Source: MFD09286-c1 sp963701015 | Lineage (GTDB): Bacteria > Bacteroidota > Bacteroidia > Bacteroidales > DTGW01 | Reading direction: 5' to 3' | DNA: 64,000 nt | NCBI GenBank assembly: GCA_963701015.1 | Contig: OY969556.1 | Coordinates: 3,038,001-3,102,000, forward strand | Part shown: one piece after another, positions 55,761 to 64,000 of the stretch | How the letters are laid out: every line of letters begins with the position of its first letter | Numbering within the stretch: position 1 is the stretch's first letter | Program-made: the position numbers and the translations under genes | Notes under the pieces: generated by a model | What the model saw: the letters and a program-made list of their open reading frames with translations, nothing else | Databases searched by the model: none | What the model was told of the DNA's origin: nothing

Positions 55761-57773
55761 TTAATTTATTTCAGATGGTTGTAACCAAAGTTTATCCGTA
55801 TCTATTAGCAAGGCAATGCTACCATCACCTAATAAGCTTGCCCCCGATAAAAACTTTATTTCATTAAAAGAATGACCCAAAGGTTTTATCACTGCCTGGT
55901 ACTCACCCACTATATTATCAACTACAAGGGCAAAAGTTTTGTCGTGTTTTTTAATTACAACTAACTTATCTGTTGAATCAGAGGTAGAATTTGAAATATA
56001 GTCAGGTGTTTCAATAAACATATAAGGAATCAGTTCCCCATTAAAATTGAATAAATGATTTTGCCTGTCAATAAGATTTTCATGGGCTTCAAGGATGCAG
56101 GAATCAATATCTTCAACCGGGATTGCATAAATAATATTTGAAGCTTTGACCAAAAGAGTATCAATAATAGAAATAGTTTGTTGCAGCTTTATTGAAAATG
56201 TTGTTCCTGTACCTTTATTTGAAGTGATTGTTATTTCACCCCTAATTTCCCGTATTTTATTCAAAACAATATCCATTCCAACACCTCTACCTGATACGTT
56301 TGAGAGATTCTGAGCAGTTGAAAAACCAGGTAGAAAAATTAGGTCGAATATTTCTTTTTCAGACAATTGAGTTCCCGGGCTAACAAATCCATTATCTACG
56401 GCCTTTTTATAAATATATTCGGTATCAATTCCGTTACCATCATCGCTGATAAATATATATACATAATTACCTGATTTTACCGTTTCAAACCGAATAGTGC
56501 CTGTTTCGTTTTTCCCTCGTGCTTTGCGAACATCAGGCAATTCAATTCCATGATCGATACAATTTCGAATAAGGTGCATAACGGGTTCACCAATATGATC
56601 AATAATGCTTTTATCGAGTTCAGTATCGTTTTCATCAGTTACAAAATTTATTTGTTTGTCAAGTTGCTTAGCTAAATCACGGATTAGCCTTTTAAATTTT
56701 TCAGTAATTTCAAGAATGGAGACCAGTCTTAGGTTTAATGCATTCTCGCTAAATAATTTGGTTAGCTTTTCAATTTTTTCACCAGCATTTATAGCCTTTT
56801 CGTGGTGATCTTTGTTTAATGCACTTAATAGTTCTGATTTGGTGGTTACCAATTCACTAACCAGGTACATTAACGTATCAAGTTTACCCGACTCTACATT
56901 AATATGGCTTGTTTTTTTTGATGATGGTATAATTATATCCTTTGTTCTTAATGTAACTTTTTTTTCAACCAAATCATCTTCGTCAAATGTATTTTGTGAA
57001 TTTGAAATTGGTTGATACACAGTTATACTTTCATTGGATTTGAACCCTTCCCTAATTTTAAATTCATTTGGATCAAAAATGTTAAAATCAGCTATTTTAT
57101 GAATTTTACAGTAATCCATGATAAATAAAAGAGCTTCTTCAATTTGATCATAACCTTTATCAGTAACCAGAAAAATACTCCAATAGGAAACATTACCATA
57201 TTGAAATGGATGTTTTTGAATTTTATATTCACCTAGTATAAGTAAATCATGAAAAGTATATACCAGATTGATTGCACGATCAATAATTTCATCGCTTGGA
57301 TAAAATAAAATATGCCATGTAATAAATTCACTTTTGTTATCAGGTATTGATTCTGGCCTTTTTGGCTCAAAACGCTTTATTTCAATTTTTCCAACAGCTT
57401 TTAAGACATCCAAATTAGTACGCAGTTCTCCATTTTTTTCAATGTTTACAGGATTTTCAAATTTTTCATCGTAAAGTAAGGCGCGAATATGGTCAGCGGC
57501 AGAAAAGCTTATCTCAATTAACTCAGGTACTACTTCAACTTTTTTGTCGCGTACCAAATCATACAAACTTTCTAACTCATGTGTAATTTCAACAACCTTA
57601 TCGAAGCCAAACATACCGCTTGCACCTTTTATCGTGTGCATTACACGAAATGCTTCACCGATATGTTGTTCGTTTCCTTTATCCTTTTCAAGCTCAATAA
57701 GTGTATTATCAAGGCTAGTAAGTAAAGTTTCGGCTTCGGCAATAAATTTCTGCTTTAACTGATTAATGTCCAT
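55761..57773 (-). CDS. cheA: Chemotaxis histidine kinase CheA
   Basis: The 670-residue kinase has all five domains. P1 (HPt) has H46 in VMHTIKGASGMFGF. A P2-like domain lies near 145-235. The P3 dimerisation helices (SGKLDTLMYLVSELVTTKSEL) are followed by P4, with HLIRNCIDHGIE, DDGNGID and GRGVGMDIV. P5, CheW-like, runs at the C-terminus. It phosphorylates response regulators under receptor control. The only free-standing receiver nearby is the first gene of the operon, 18 nt upstream. Confidence 0.95.
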   Translation of the reverse strand: MDINQLKQKFIAEAETLLTSLDNTLIELEKDKGNEQHIGEAFRVMHTIKGASGMFGFDKVVEITHELESLYDLVRDKKVEVVPELIEISFSAADHIRALLYDEKFENPVNIEKNGELRTNLDVLKAVGKIEIKRFEPKRPESIPDNKSEFITWHILFYPSDEIIDRAINLVYTFHDLLILGEYKIQKHPFQYGNVSYWSIFLVTDKGYDQIEEALLFIMDYCKIHKIADFNIFDPNEFKIREGFKSNESITVYQPISNSQNTFDEDDLVEKKVTLRTKDIIIPSSKKTSHINVESGKLDTLMYLVSELVTTKSELLSALNKDHHEKAINAGEKIEKLTKLFSENALNLRLVSILEITEKFKRLIRDLAKQLDKQINFVTDENDTELDKSIIDHIGEPVMHLIRNCIDHGIELPDVRKARGKNETGTIRFETVKSGNYVYIFISDDGNGIDTEYIYKKAVDNGFVSPGTQLSEKEIFDLIFLPGFSTAQNLSNVSGRGVGMDIVLNKIREIRGEITITSNKGTGTTFSIKLQQTISIIDTLLVKASNIIYAIPVEDIDSCILEAHENLIDRQNHLFNFNGELIPYMFIETPDYISNSTSDSTDKLVVIKKHDKTFALVVDNIVGEYQAVIKPLGHSFNEIKFLSGASLLGDGSIALLIDTDKLWLQPSEIN

Positions 57774-57791
57774 GACTTTAATTTTATTATT

Positions 57792-58208
57792 TCATTTGTT
57801 ATTATAATCGAATAAAATTTGTTCTGGGAAGAATAGCTTACCATCACTTACAGTATTAATCGCTTCCCTCAATTGCGCTACAAGATCATGTTTGAATATG
57901 CAGCCCTTAAAACCAGCTTCAACCAATGCTGTGAGATAAACCTTGTCAACATGCATTGTAATAGCAATGATTTTTAATTTATTATATTGCCATAATAACT
58001 CTTTGGTGAGACGAATACCATTTTTCCCAGGCATCATTACATCCATTAAAATTATATCGGCTTTATACCAAGTGCTTATTTTTGCAGCTTCTTCAGCATT
58101 AGATGCTTCACCTATTATTTCTGCATTAAATTGGCTGGTTAATATTGAACGTAGTGCACAGCGAAAGGCCTCGTTATCGTCTATTAAAATATATTTTTGT
58201 ACTTCCAT
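57792..58208 (-). CDS. Stand-alone receiver protein, NarL-type, first gene of the chemosensory operon
   Basis: The 138-residue protein is only a receiver domain: acidic D10/D11, phospho-acceptor D56 (ILMDVMMPGKNG), Thr in AITMH and the Lys in CIFKHD. It resembles NarL-family receivers (EAGFKGCIFKHDLVAQLREAI) but lacks the helix-turn-helix, so it may act as a CheY-like output or phosphate sink for CheA. A TAATTTTG element lies about 25 nt upstream. Confidence 0.88.
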   Translation of the reverse strand: MEVQKYILIDDNEAFRCALRSILTSQFNAEIIGEASNAEEAAKISTWYKADIILMDVMMPGKNGIRLTKELLWQYNKLKIIAITMHVDKVYLTALVEAGFKGCIFKHDLVAQLREAINTVSDGKLFFPEQILFDYNNK

Positions 58209-58631
58209 AATTTTGAATTATTTTATGAATCAAAATTACTTCTGTAATGAAGCCTAATACACCACTATATAAGACTGAAAATAAAATATGAATAGGGGTT
58301 TTATAAAAGATAAATAGGGGCAAAAACCACCAAAAAAGGGGGGAATAAAATGTTATTAGATACTGACTATAATCAAAAATAACGCAAGCTATCTTCTGTG
58401 GAATATTCAGCTAAAATTACTCTGCTTTGGTTTGCTATTTTTAGCTCCATATAAAACATTATCATTAAGTGAATAACTGGGAGTTAAAATATGTCTGGTT
58501 TCTAAATAAATTCAATATGAATTAATTCCAATAGCTGGTTTTTAATATATTACAGATTTGGCTTTACTGTTAAATCTATGGAATTATATTATAATTTCAT
58601 TTCAAGAGTAGGTACCCAAAATAGTTTATTT
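58209..58631. other. Intergenic region upstream of the chemosensory operon
   Basis: About 420 nt with no credible ORF. It contains the -7 element near 58231 and a set of G-runs at 58295-58298, 58317-58320 and 58338-58343. AATAGGGG appears twice with starts 22 nt apart. The rest (58350-58631) is AT-rich and I see nothing assignable, including no clear terminator for the GH3 gene, which ends at 58632. Confidence 0.55.
58231..58238 (-). promoter_or_regulatory. -7 element for the chemosensory operon
   Basis: The minus strand reads TAATTTTG, a full match to TAnnTTTG, 22 nt before the receiver gene ATG. A -33 TTG was not found at standard spacing. Confidence 0.42.
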
Positions 58632-61600
58632 CTATTTTAAAATATTTAATAACACTGATTTATAAAATGTATTGGCATAAAACTTAACAATATAAATCCC
58701 TGAGTTCAGTACTACTGAATTTGTATCAATTTCCAATTGATGCGAGCCTACGCTTTGTCCATTTTGAGAAATTGATTTTAATAAAATACCTTGTATTGAG
58801 CAAATTTCTATTTTTACATTACTTATCACAGGAAGATCATATTTGACAATAAATTTTGAATTTGAAGGATTGGGGAAAAGGCTAAATTTATATACTGGAA
58901 AATCCACAGAAGTATTAACCTTTTCACCAATAGTTTGCTGAAAACTAAACCAATTCAACTTACAAACACTTGAGGCGCCGCCTTTAAATACCAAATAAAT
59001 ATCTCGTACGCCTGTAATGCCCGAAAATTCACACGATTCTACTGCATATGTTCTCAAATCAGTTGTGGGCAATATATTTAATGTTCCTGCTATAGTGCCA
59101 TTCAAACTATCAAGTACAACCTGTATTTTGCCTGTACTACTCAATGAAGCCAGTCTTGCATTAAATTGTTTAGCAACCGATTTAAAATCAAAATTTTTAT
59201 AAACTACATAACTATTATTAACCAGTGAATCAATGCAGAGTCCTCCTTCGCTGCATGATTGAATTGCTACTGAAGCTGATTTGTTTTCAAAATTCTCAGC
59301 CTCAAAAATTGAAAATGGATTTTGCCTATAAGTTGGAGAAACAGTTCCTCCAGCAACAATTAACTGGGTATCTAACCTAATATCATCAGATGAACTGCCT
59401 ATATATATGTCAACATTTCCATTTTCCACCATAAATGTTTTTGAAGATTTGTCATAGTAATCAAACGCATCGCGATTCAGTGTAAAGTTTACAGTTTTTG
59501 TAGCACCTGGCATGAGGTTTATGCGTGTGAACCCTTCTAATTCCTTAATAGGTCGGATTATTGAAGATGAATCAACACGAATATAAAGTTGCACTACCTC
59601 ATCACCAGTTAGTTTGCCGGTATTTGTAATGTTAGCGCTAACTATAACTGAATCGCCTGGGTTTAAATTTTTAGAACTTAATTTTAAATTGCTATATGCA
59701 AATTTTGTATAACTAAGACCATACCCGAAAGGATAAAGAGGTGTGCCTTTGAAATACATATAAGTGCGATTATGTTTAATATCATAATCATCTATTGAAG
59801 GCAAGTCTGCTAAAGATTTAAACCAGGTTGTACTTAATTTACCACCAGGATTATATTCACCAAATAAAACATCGGCAATCGCAGTTCCCTGTGATTGACC
59901 ATCGAACCAGGCTGTTAATATTGCCGGGATGCTGTCCTGTTCCCAATTTATAGCCAATGAAAAACCTGTCTCTAAAACAAGTATGGTTTTAGGATTTGCA
60001 TGATACACTGCCTTTATCAATTGTTCTTGTGACCCAGGTAAAGAAATGTTGGTACGGTCGTTACCTTCTCCTCCGGTTCCAATATCTGTTCCGCAAAATA
60101 GTATAGCTACATCGGAATTTTTAGCATAATTAACTGCCGAATCAATTCCTGACTGTGAAATGCTTCCATTAACCGAGCAACCATAGGCATAATTTATTAC
60201 TTTACTTCCACTTGTATTAGCTGTGTCAGCTGGGTTATAAAACCTAAACCAGTTAATATTAAATAAATATCCTGAACCTCCTGTAAATTTTAAGTATAAA
60301 TTATGCTTACCCGAAATACTGTCAGTGTTCATCGTTAGGGTAGTCCAGGTTTGCCAACCTCCTGTACTATCTATAGCGACAGTTCCAACTAATTGTCCTT
60401 TAAGACTGTCTAATATAACCTGAATATTTCCTCCACTTGTGTTGCTTGCAACGCGTATGTCGAATTTATTTTTTCCACTGCCAAAATTTATTGAATCATA
60501 TTCTGTGTAATCGTTATTTTCAATATAACCTACATCGCTACCACCTTCGGAACAACTTTCAACCTGTATGTTCCCGCCTTCTCCAGTATAACTTTCGGCT
60601 TCAATTTGCCAACCGGGAATGTCAATGCCAAGTTTTGCATATATTCCCTGGAGAGGGGTTACTGAAACAGATGGAGAACCACTATATTCGCCTAATTGCA
60701 AAATATTTGCATTGGGCCAATAACTGCAATGGAATGAATTGAATCTTTATTGAGAGGTAATATTGAATTCTGATTTTTAAGCAATACTATGGCCTCACGG
60801 GCTGCCTTGAGCGCTAAATTGCGATTGGCCTTACAGTCAAGTTTTAAGAAGGAATGGAAGTATAAGGCACACTAGAAGGTGGGTCGAATTCGCCCAATAA
60901 AAACCTTGCTTTAAAAGATCTAAAAACAGCTGAATCCAAATCGGCCTCAGACATCAAACCTTTATTAATGGCATCATTCACATAATTAGGATAAGTTGTT
61001 CCACAGTTCAAATCGGTACCATTCCTTATAGATATTGCCGAAGCATCTGATAAGGAAGGGACATAAATATGATTAGCATAAACACAACTCACCGCATCAC
61101 AATCTGACACTACAAAGCCTTTAAATCCCCATTCATTTCTGAAGATATTTGTCAGCAAGGTTCGGTTGGCCGGACAGGGAACACCGTTAACTGCATTATA
61201 TGCACTCATTATTGAAAAAACTTTACCTTCCGTCACGCATGCCTTAAATGTGGGAAGAAAATATTCGCGTAAACTTCTTTCATCAACATTTGAAGAAATA
61301 CCATAACGATTGTTCTCTACATTGTTGCAGGCAAAATGCTTGGCAGTTGCAACAGTTTTAAAATACCTGGGATTATTTCCCTGCATTCCTTTTATAAAAT
61401 TAACTGCCAAACGTGAAGCCAGATAAGTATCTTCACCAAAATTTTCTTCCGATCTTCCCCATCGCGGATCACGTGCCATATTAATAACCGGACACCAGTA
61501 GGTTAAACCAGTACCATTGGTATTATTTTTAACACGGGCTTCGTCGGAAATTGCAGATGCTATATTAAAAATTAAAACCGTATCCCAGGTAGCCGATAGC

Positions 61601-61878
61601 CCTATTGGCTGTGGAAACGAAGTTGCCAATCCCAGCCGGGCGACACCATGCAATGCTTCGTTCCAATAATTATAGGCTTGGATGCCTAAACGTGAAATCG
61701 CAGATGTTTGATTGCCAAGTTGAGAAATTTTCTCAGCCAAAGTCATTCGAGATATTAAATCATTTACCCTCAAATTTACTGACAAACTCGTATCCTGGTA
61801 TGGTTCAGAAGCCTTTATATATAAAGCCTTAGCTAAAATAATTAAAATAATAAAATAAAATTTTGATGACAATTTCAT
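58632..61878 (-). CDS. Secreted GH3 glycosidase with two CBM6-like modules and T9SS tail, frameshifted twice
   Basis: Three frames make one protein of about 1080 residues. The N-terminal GH3 barrel (61878-60844) has a signal peptide, K180-H181, and the nucleophile D259 in VVSDCDAV, a form usual in beta-xylosidases. One base is missing near 60843-60850 and one near 60707-60717. The middle frame reads LKLDCKANRNLALKAAREA to AVIGP, bridging to the C-terminal frame. There a CBM6-like module interrupts the GH3 C-domain, a fibronectin-like domain follows, then a second CBM6-like module and a T9SS type A tail (FSLFPNPSNSKF; NSGIYIVKF). It likely acts on xylan-type glycans at the cell surface. Confidence 0.85.
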
Positions 61879-62343
61879 AATATATAAATATTGACAAATC
61901 GAACAATTTAAAGTTACTATTTCATTTGTATAATTCTGCTAATAATTCCATTATGATTTTAATCTAATTATGTTAAAATTTCAATCGCTTTTATTAAATT
62001 GGCATATAATTATTCAAGAATAATAGTCTGAAGAATTTGAATTTTAACATAACAATTGTATTTATGAAATAAATAAAAATTATTTTATGACAAGGAACTT
62101 ATCAATTTTAAAAATCTATATGCAACATAATAATAAGCATAAGTTAGTTATTGACAAGTTGAAAAAAAGCTGTGTAATACAATAAATATTAGTTATGAAA
62201 AAGATCATTCCACTTCTGATAGTCATAATATTTGGACAAGGTGCATTAAGTAAAGATTGGTAACTTTTTATTAAAAATCAAACATGTTATTATAAACAGC
62301 CATTAGCTCACAAATTGATATTTTTAAAATAATCATTCAGCAA
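61879..62343. other. Intergenic region between the GH3 and GNAT genes
   Basis: About 465 nt, very AT-rich. It contains the promoter region of the GH3 gene (no full -7 match found; TAACTTTA on the minus strand is the nearest) and a 22-codon ORF at 62195. Nothing else is assignable. Confidence 0.5.
62195..62263 (+). CDS. Tiny signal-peptide-like ORF (22 residues)
   Basis: MKKIIPLLIVIIFGQGALSKDW then a stop. The lysine pair, hydrophobic core and small residues match a signal peptide without any mature protein. It could be a remnant of a deleted secreted-protein gene, or a short membrane peptide. No similar frame continues downstream. Confidence 0.3.
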   Translation: MKKIIPLLIVIIFGQGALSKDW

Positions 62344-62850
62344 ATGATTTTAAGGAAAGCAATATATAATGAAATTTCTGTTATATGGGAAATTATACAA
62401 CAAGCTATTGAGCAACGCAAACAAGATGGCAGCGCACAATGGCAAAATGGTTATCCCAATGAACAAACCATACATGACGACATAACAAATGGTTACGCCC
62501 ATGTACTTATTGATAATAATAGCATTGTAGCCTATGCAGCTATTATTTTTGGTGAGGAACCTGCTTATAACAACATAATAGGGCAATGGCTTAGCTATGG
62601 CGACTATGTAGTTATACATCGTGTGGCAACATCCAATTCAGTAAAAAAGAGCGGAGTTGCTACACATTTATTTAAACTTATAGAAGATTTATGTATTGCT
62701 CAAAAAGTGTACAGTATTAAAGTTGATACAAATTTTGACAATGTACCAATGCTAAGGATTTTGGATAAATTAAGTTACATCTATTGTGGAGAAGTGTTTT
62801 TTAGGGATTCAGCACGAAAAGCCTATGAAAAAATACTGATTCGCCCATAA
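62344..62850 (+). CDS. GNAT-family N-acetyltransferase
   Basis: The 168-residue protein has the GNAT fold. The N-terminal MILRKAIYNEISVIWEII is typical of the first strand and helix. The acetyl-CoA loop is RVATSNSVKKSGVATHLF and the late strand VKVDTNFDNVPMLRILDKL. The substrate cannot be told. It stands alone between long AT-rich gaps. Confidence 0.85.
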   Translation: MILRKAIYNEISVIWEIIQQAIEQRKQDGSAQWQNGYPNEQTIHDDITNGYAHVLIDNNSIVAYAAIIFGEEPAYNNIIGQWLSYGDYVVIHRVATSNSVKKSGVATHLFKLIEDLCIAQKVYSIKVDTNFDNVPMLRILDKLSYIYCGEVFFRDSARKAYEKILIRP

Positions 62851-62984
62851 TTGACAATAATTCAACAATAAATAAAACAAGAGATAAATGACTTTTTCCC
62901 ATTCATTTGCTTATGGCTGTCAAACTATTTTTTTTTAATTCTCAAGCTAATTAAATGATTAATGCGGAATCATATAAATATTTT

Positions 62985-62992
62985 TAAATTTG
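62985..62992 (+). promoter_or_regulatory. Possible -7 element for the C10 protease gene
   Basis: TAAATTTG fits TAnnTTTG, 74 nt before the protease ATG. No -33 box is seen, so this is tentative. Confidence 0.25.
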
Positions 62993-63065
62993 AGTTACAT
63001 TCATTCAATATTCAGCTTTTGATTTTATTGACTCTTTTAAATGCAAATTATTTTAATAAATTTAA

Positions 63066-64000
63066 ATGAAAAGGTTTATTTCAACACTATATTTGATAGT
63101 ATTAAGTATCAATTTATTTTCTAATCCGGTTTCAAAAGATTCAGCAGAGCGGGTTGCATTAAATTATTTCAACCATAAATATATATTAGCGAAACCAGGC
63201 TTGTCATTAAAAAGTTCATATAAATCATTAAAGGAAAACATTCCGACTTATTATATTTTCAATTTTGAGGGAGGTGGATGGGTTATTATTTCTGCTAATG
63301 ATGCTGCAACACCTATTCTTGGATATTCATTAAATGGTTATTTTGATGAAAATAATATAAATCCTTCAGCAAAATTATTGTTAGAAGATTATAGTAACCA
63401 AATTTTATACGCTTTTAAAAACAATATTAAAAATACTTCTTCAAAGGAAGAATGGGGAAATATATTAAATAATAATTATAAAGTAAATAACAGAAATATT
63501 GAACCGCTCCTAAAATGCAACTGGAACCAAACACAATTCTATAACGATTCCTGTCCTGCCGATAAACATGCACCGTATGGTTTTAATGGACGCGTTCCTG
63601 CAGGATGTGTTGCAATTGCAATGGCGCAAATAATGAAATATTATTCTTATCCATTAAGGGGAATAGGATCGAATTCGTATTACAGTAATAAGTATGGTTT
63701 ACTTTCAGCTAATTTTGGTAACACCCAATATAATTGGACAAATATGCCTGATTCTAATTTTTATCCTAATGAGGATATTGCACAATTAGTTTATCACTGT
63801 GGTATTTCAGTTAATATGAATTATGATTCTGCAAGCTCAGGAGCCGGTAACCCTGAATATGCCTTAGTGCATAATTTTGGTTATTCCGATTCAATTACTT
63901 ATAAATATTTAACCAATAATGATTCTATAGCTCTTGAAATATGGATTGCCACATTAAAAGCTGAGCTTGATGCTAAACGACCAATATATTATACCGGATC
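63066..64000 (+). CDS. C10-family (streptopain-like) cysteine protease, 3' truncated by window edge
   Basis: The frame is open from the ATG at 63066 to the window end (311 codons), so the gene continues beyond. A signal peptide (about 1-19) precedes an Spi-like propeptide (ERVALNYFNHKY; WVIISANDAATPILGYSLNG). The catalytic Cys is in GRVPAGCVAIAMAQIMKYY, as in streptopain and interpain. The sequence ends at RPIYYTG, just before the expected catalytic His region. Members in Bacteroidota are often T9SS cargo, but the tail is not visible here. Confidence 0.9.
   Translation, partial: MKRFISTLYLIVLSINLFSNPVSKDSAERVALNYFNHKYILAKPGLSLKSSYKSLKENIPTYYIFNFEGGGWVIISANDAATPILGYSLNGYFDENNINPSAKLLLEDYSNQILYAFKNNIKNTSSKEEWGNILNNNYKVNNRNIEPLLKCNWNQTQFYNDSCPADKHAPYGFNGRVPAGCVAIAMAQIMKYYSYPLRGIGSNSYYSNKYGLLSANFGNTQYNWTNMPDSNFYPNEDIAQLVYHCGISVNMNYDSASSGAGNPEYALVHNFGYSDSITYKYLTNNDSIALEIWIATLKAELDAKRPIYYTG

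Overview
The window is an AT-rich chromosomal segment from a member of the Bacteroidota. This placement rests on the type IX secretion (T9SS) genes porW/sprE and porX followed by tsaE and an alanine dehydrogenase gene, a hybrid two-component system with sensor propeller, kinase, receiver and AraC domains in one protein, T9SS-type C-terminal domains on two large secreted proteins, an inserted-loop MraY, a PASTA-bearing division transpeptidase, TAnnTTTG-type -7 promoter elements and frequent TTG starts. The family or order cannot be fixed from sequence reading alone.

Layout. 1-4153: a heterodisulfide-reductase-like operon (HdrB, cut by the window edge; a short HdrA; HdrC; and a membrane HdrE/HdrC/HdrD-like fusion). 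4341-6137: a PQQ-type sugar dehydrogenase (frameshifted) and a monohaem cytochrome c. 6196-10074 (minus): two thioredoxin-fold proteins and a large lamin-tail-domain secreted protein. 10164-11328: asd, a strong terminator and tRNA-His. 11515-17219: a MOP-family flippase and an orphan hybrid two-component regulator. 17345-18728: mrp and a NifU-domain protein for Fe-S cluster assembly. 18976-24919: porW/sprE, porX, tsaE and ald. 25031-28235: an export lipoprotein and a BY-kinase (frameshifted) for exopolysaccharide. 28237-29729 (minus): an MlaFE-type ABC transporter. 29829-30935: mannose-1-phosphate guanylyltransferase.

30987-46654 (minus) is a complete dcw cluster read mraZ-rsmH-ftsL-ftsI-murE-mraY-murD-ftsW-murG-murC-ftsQ-ftsA-ftsZ, without murF or ddl. 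Just upstream of mraZ lie four head-to-tail 10-nt repeats that look like an MraZ autoregulatory operator. 47388-58208 is a signalling block: a multi-PAS kinase with a NarL-type regulator, a GAF hybrid kinase, and a chemosensory operon (receiver, CheA, CheW, receptor, unknown helical protein). The receptor ends in a CheR-type pentapeptide although no cheR or cheB is present here. 58632-61878 is a GH3 glycosidase with two CBM6-like modules and a T9SS tail, frameshifted twice. The right end has a GNAT acetyltransferase and the 5' part of a C10 (streptopain-like) protease.

Five single-base frame breaks occur in four conserved genes, including ftsW, which should be essential. The simplest reading is residual indel error in the assembly rather than gene decay. 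I found no CRISPR array, insertion sequence, prophage or defence island. The observations most worth following up are the MraZ box array, the incomplete chemosensory operon with its unknown helical protein, and the minimal Hdr operon with its triple-fusion membrane subunit.
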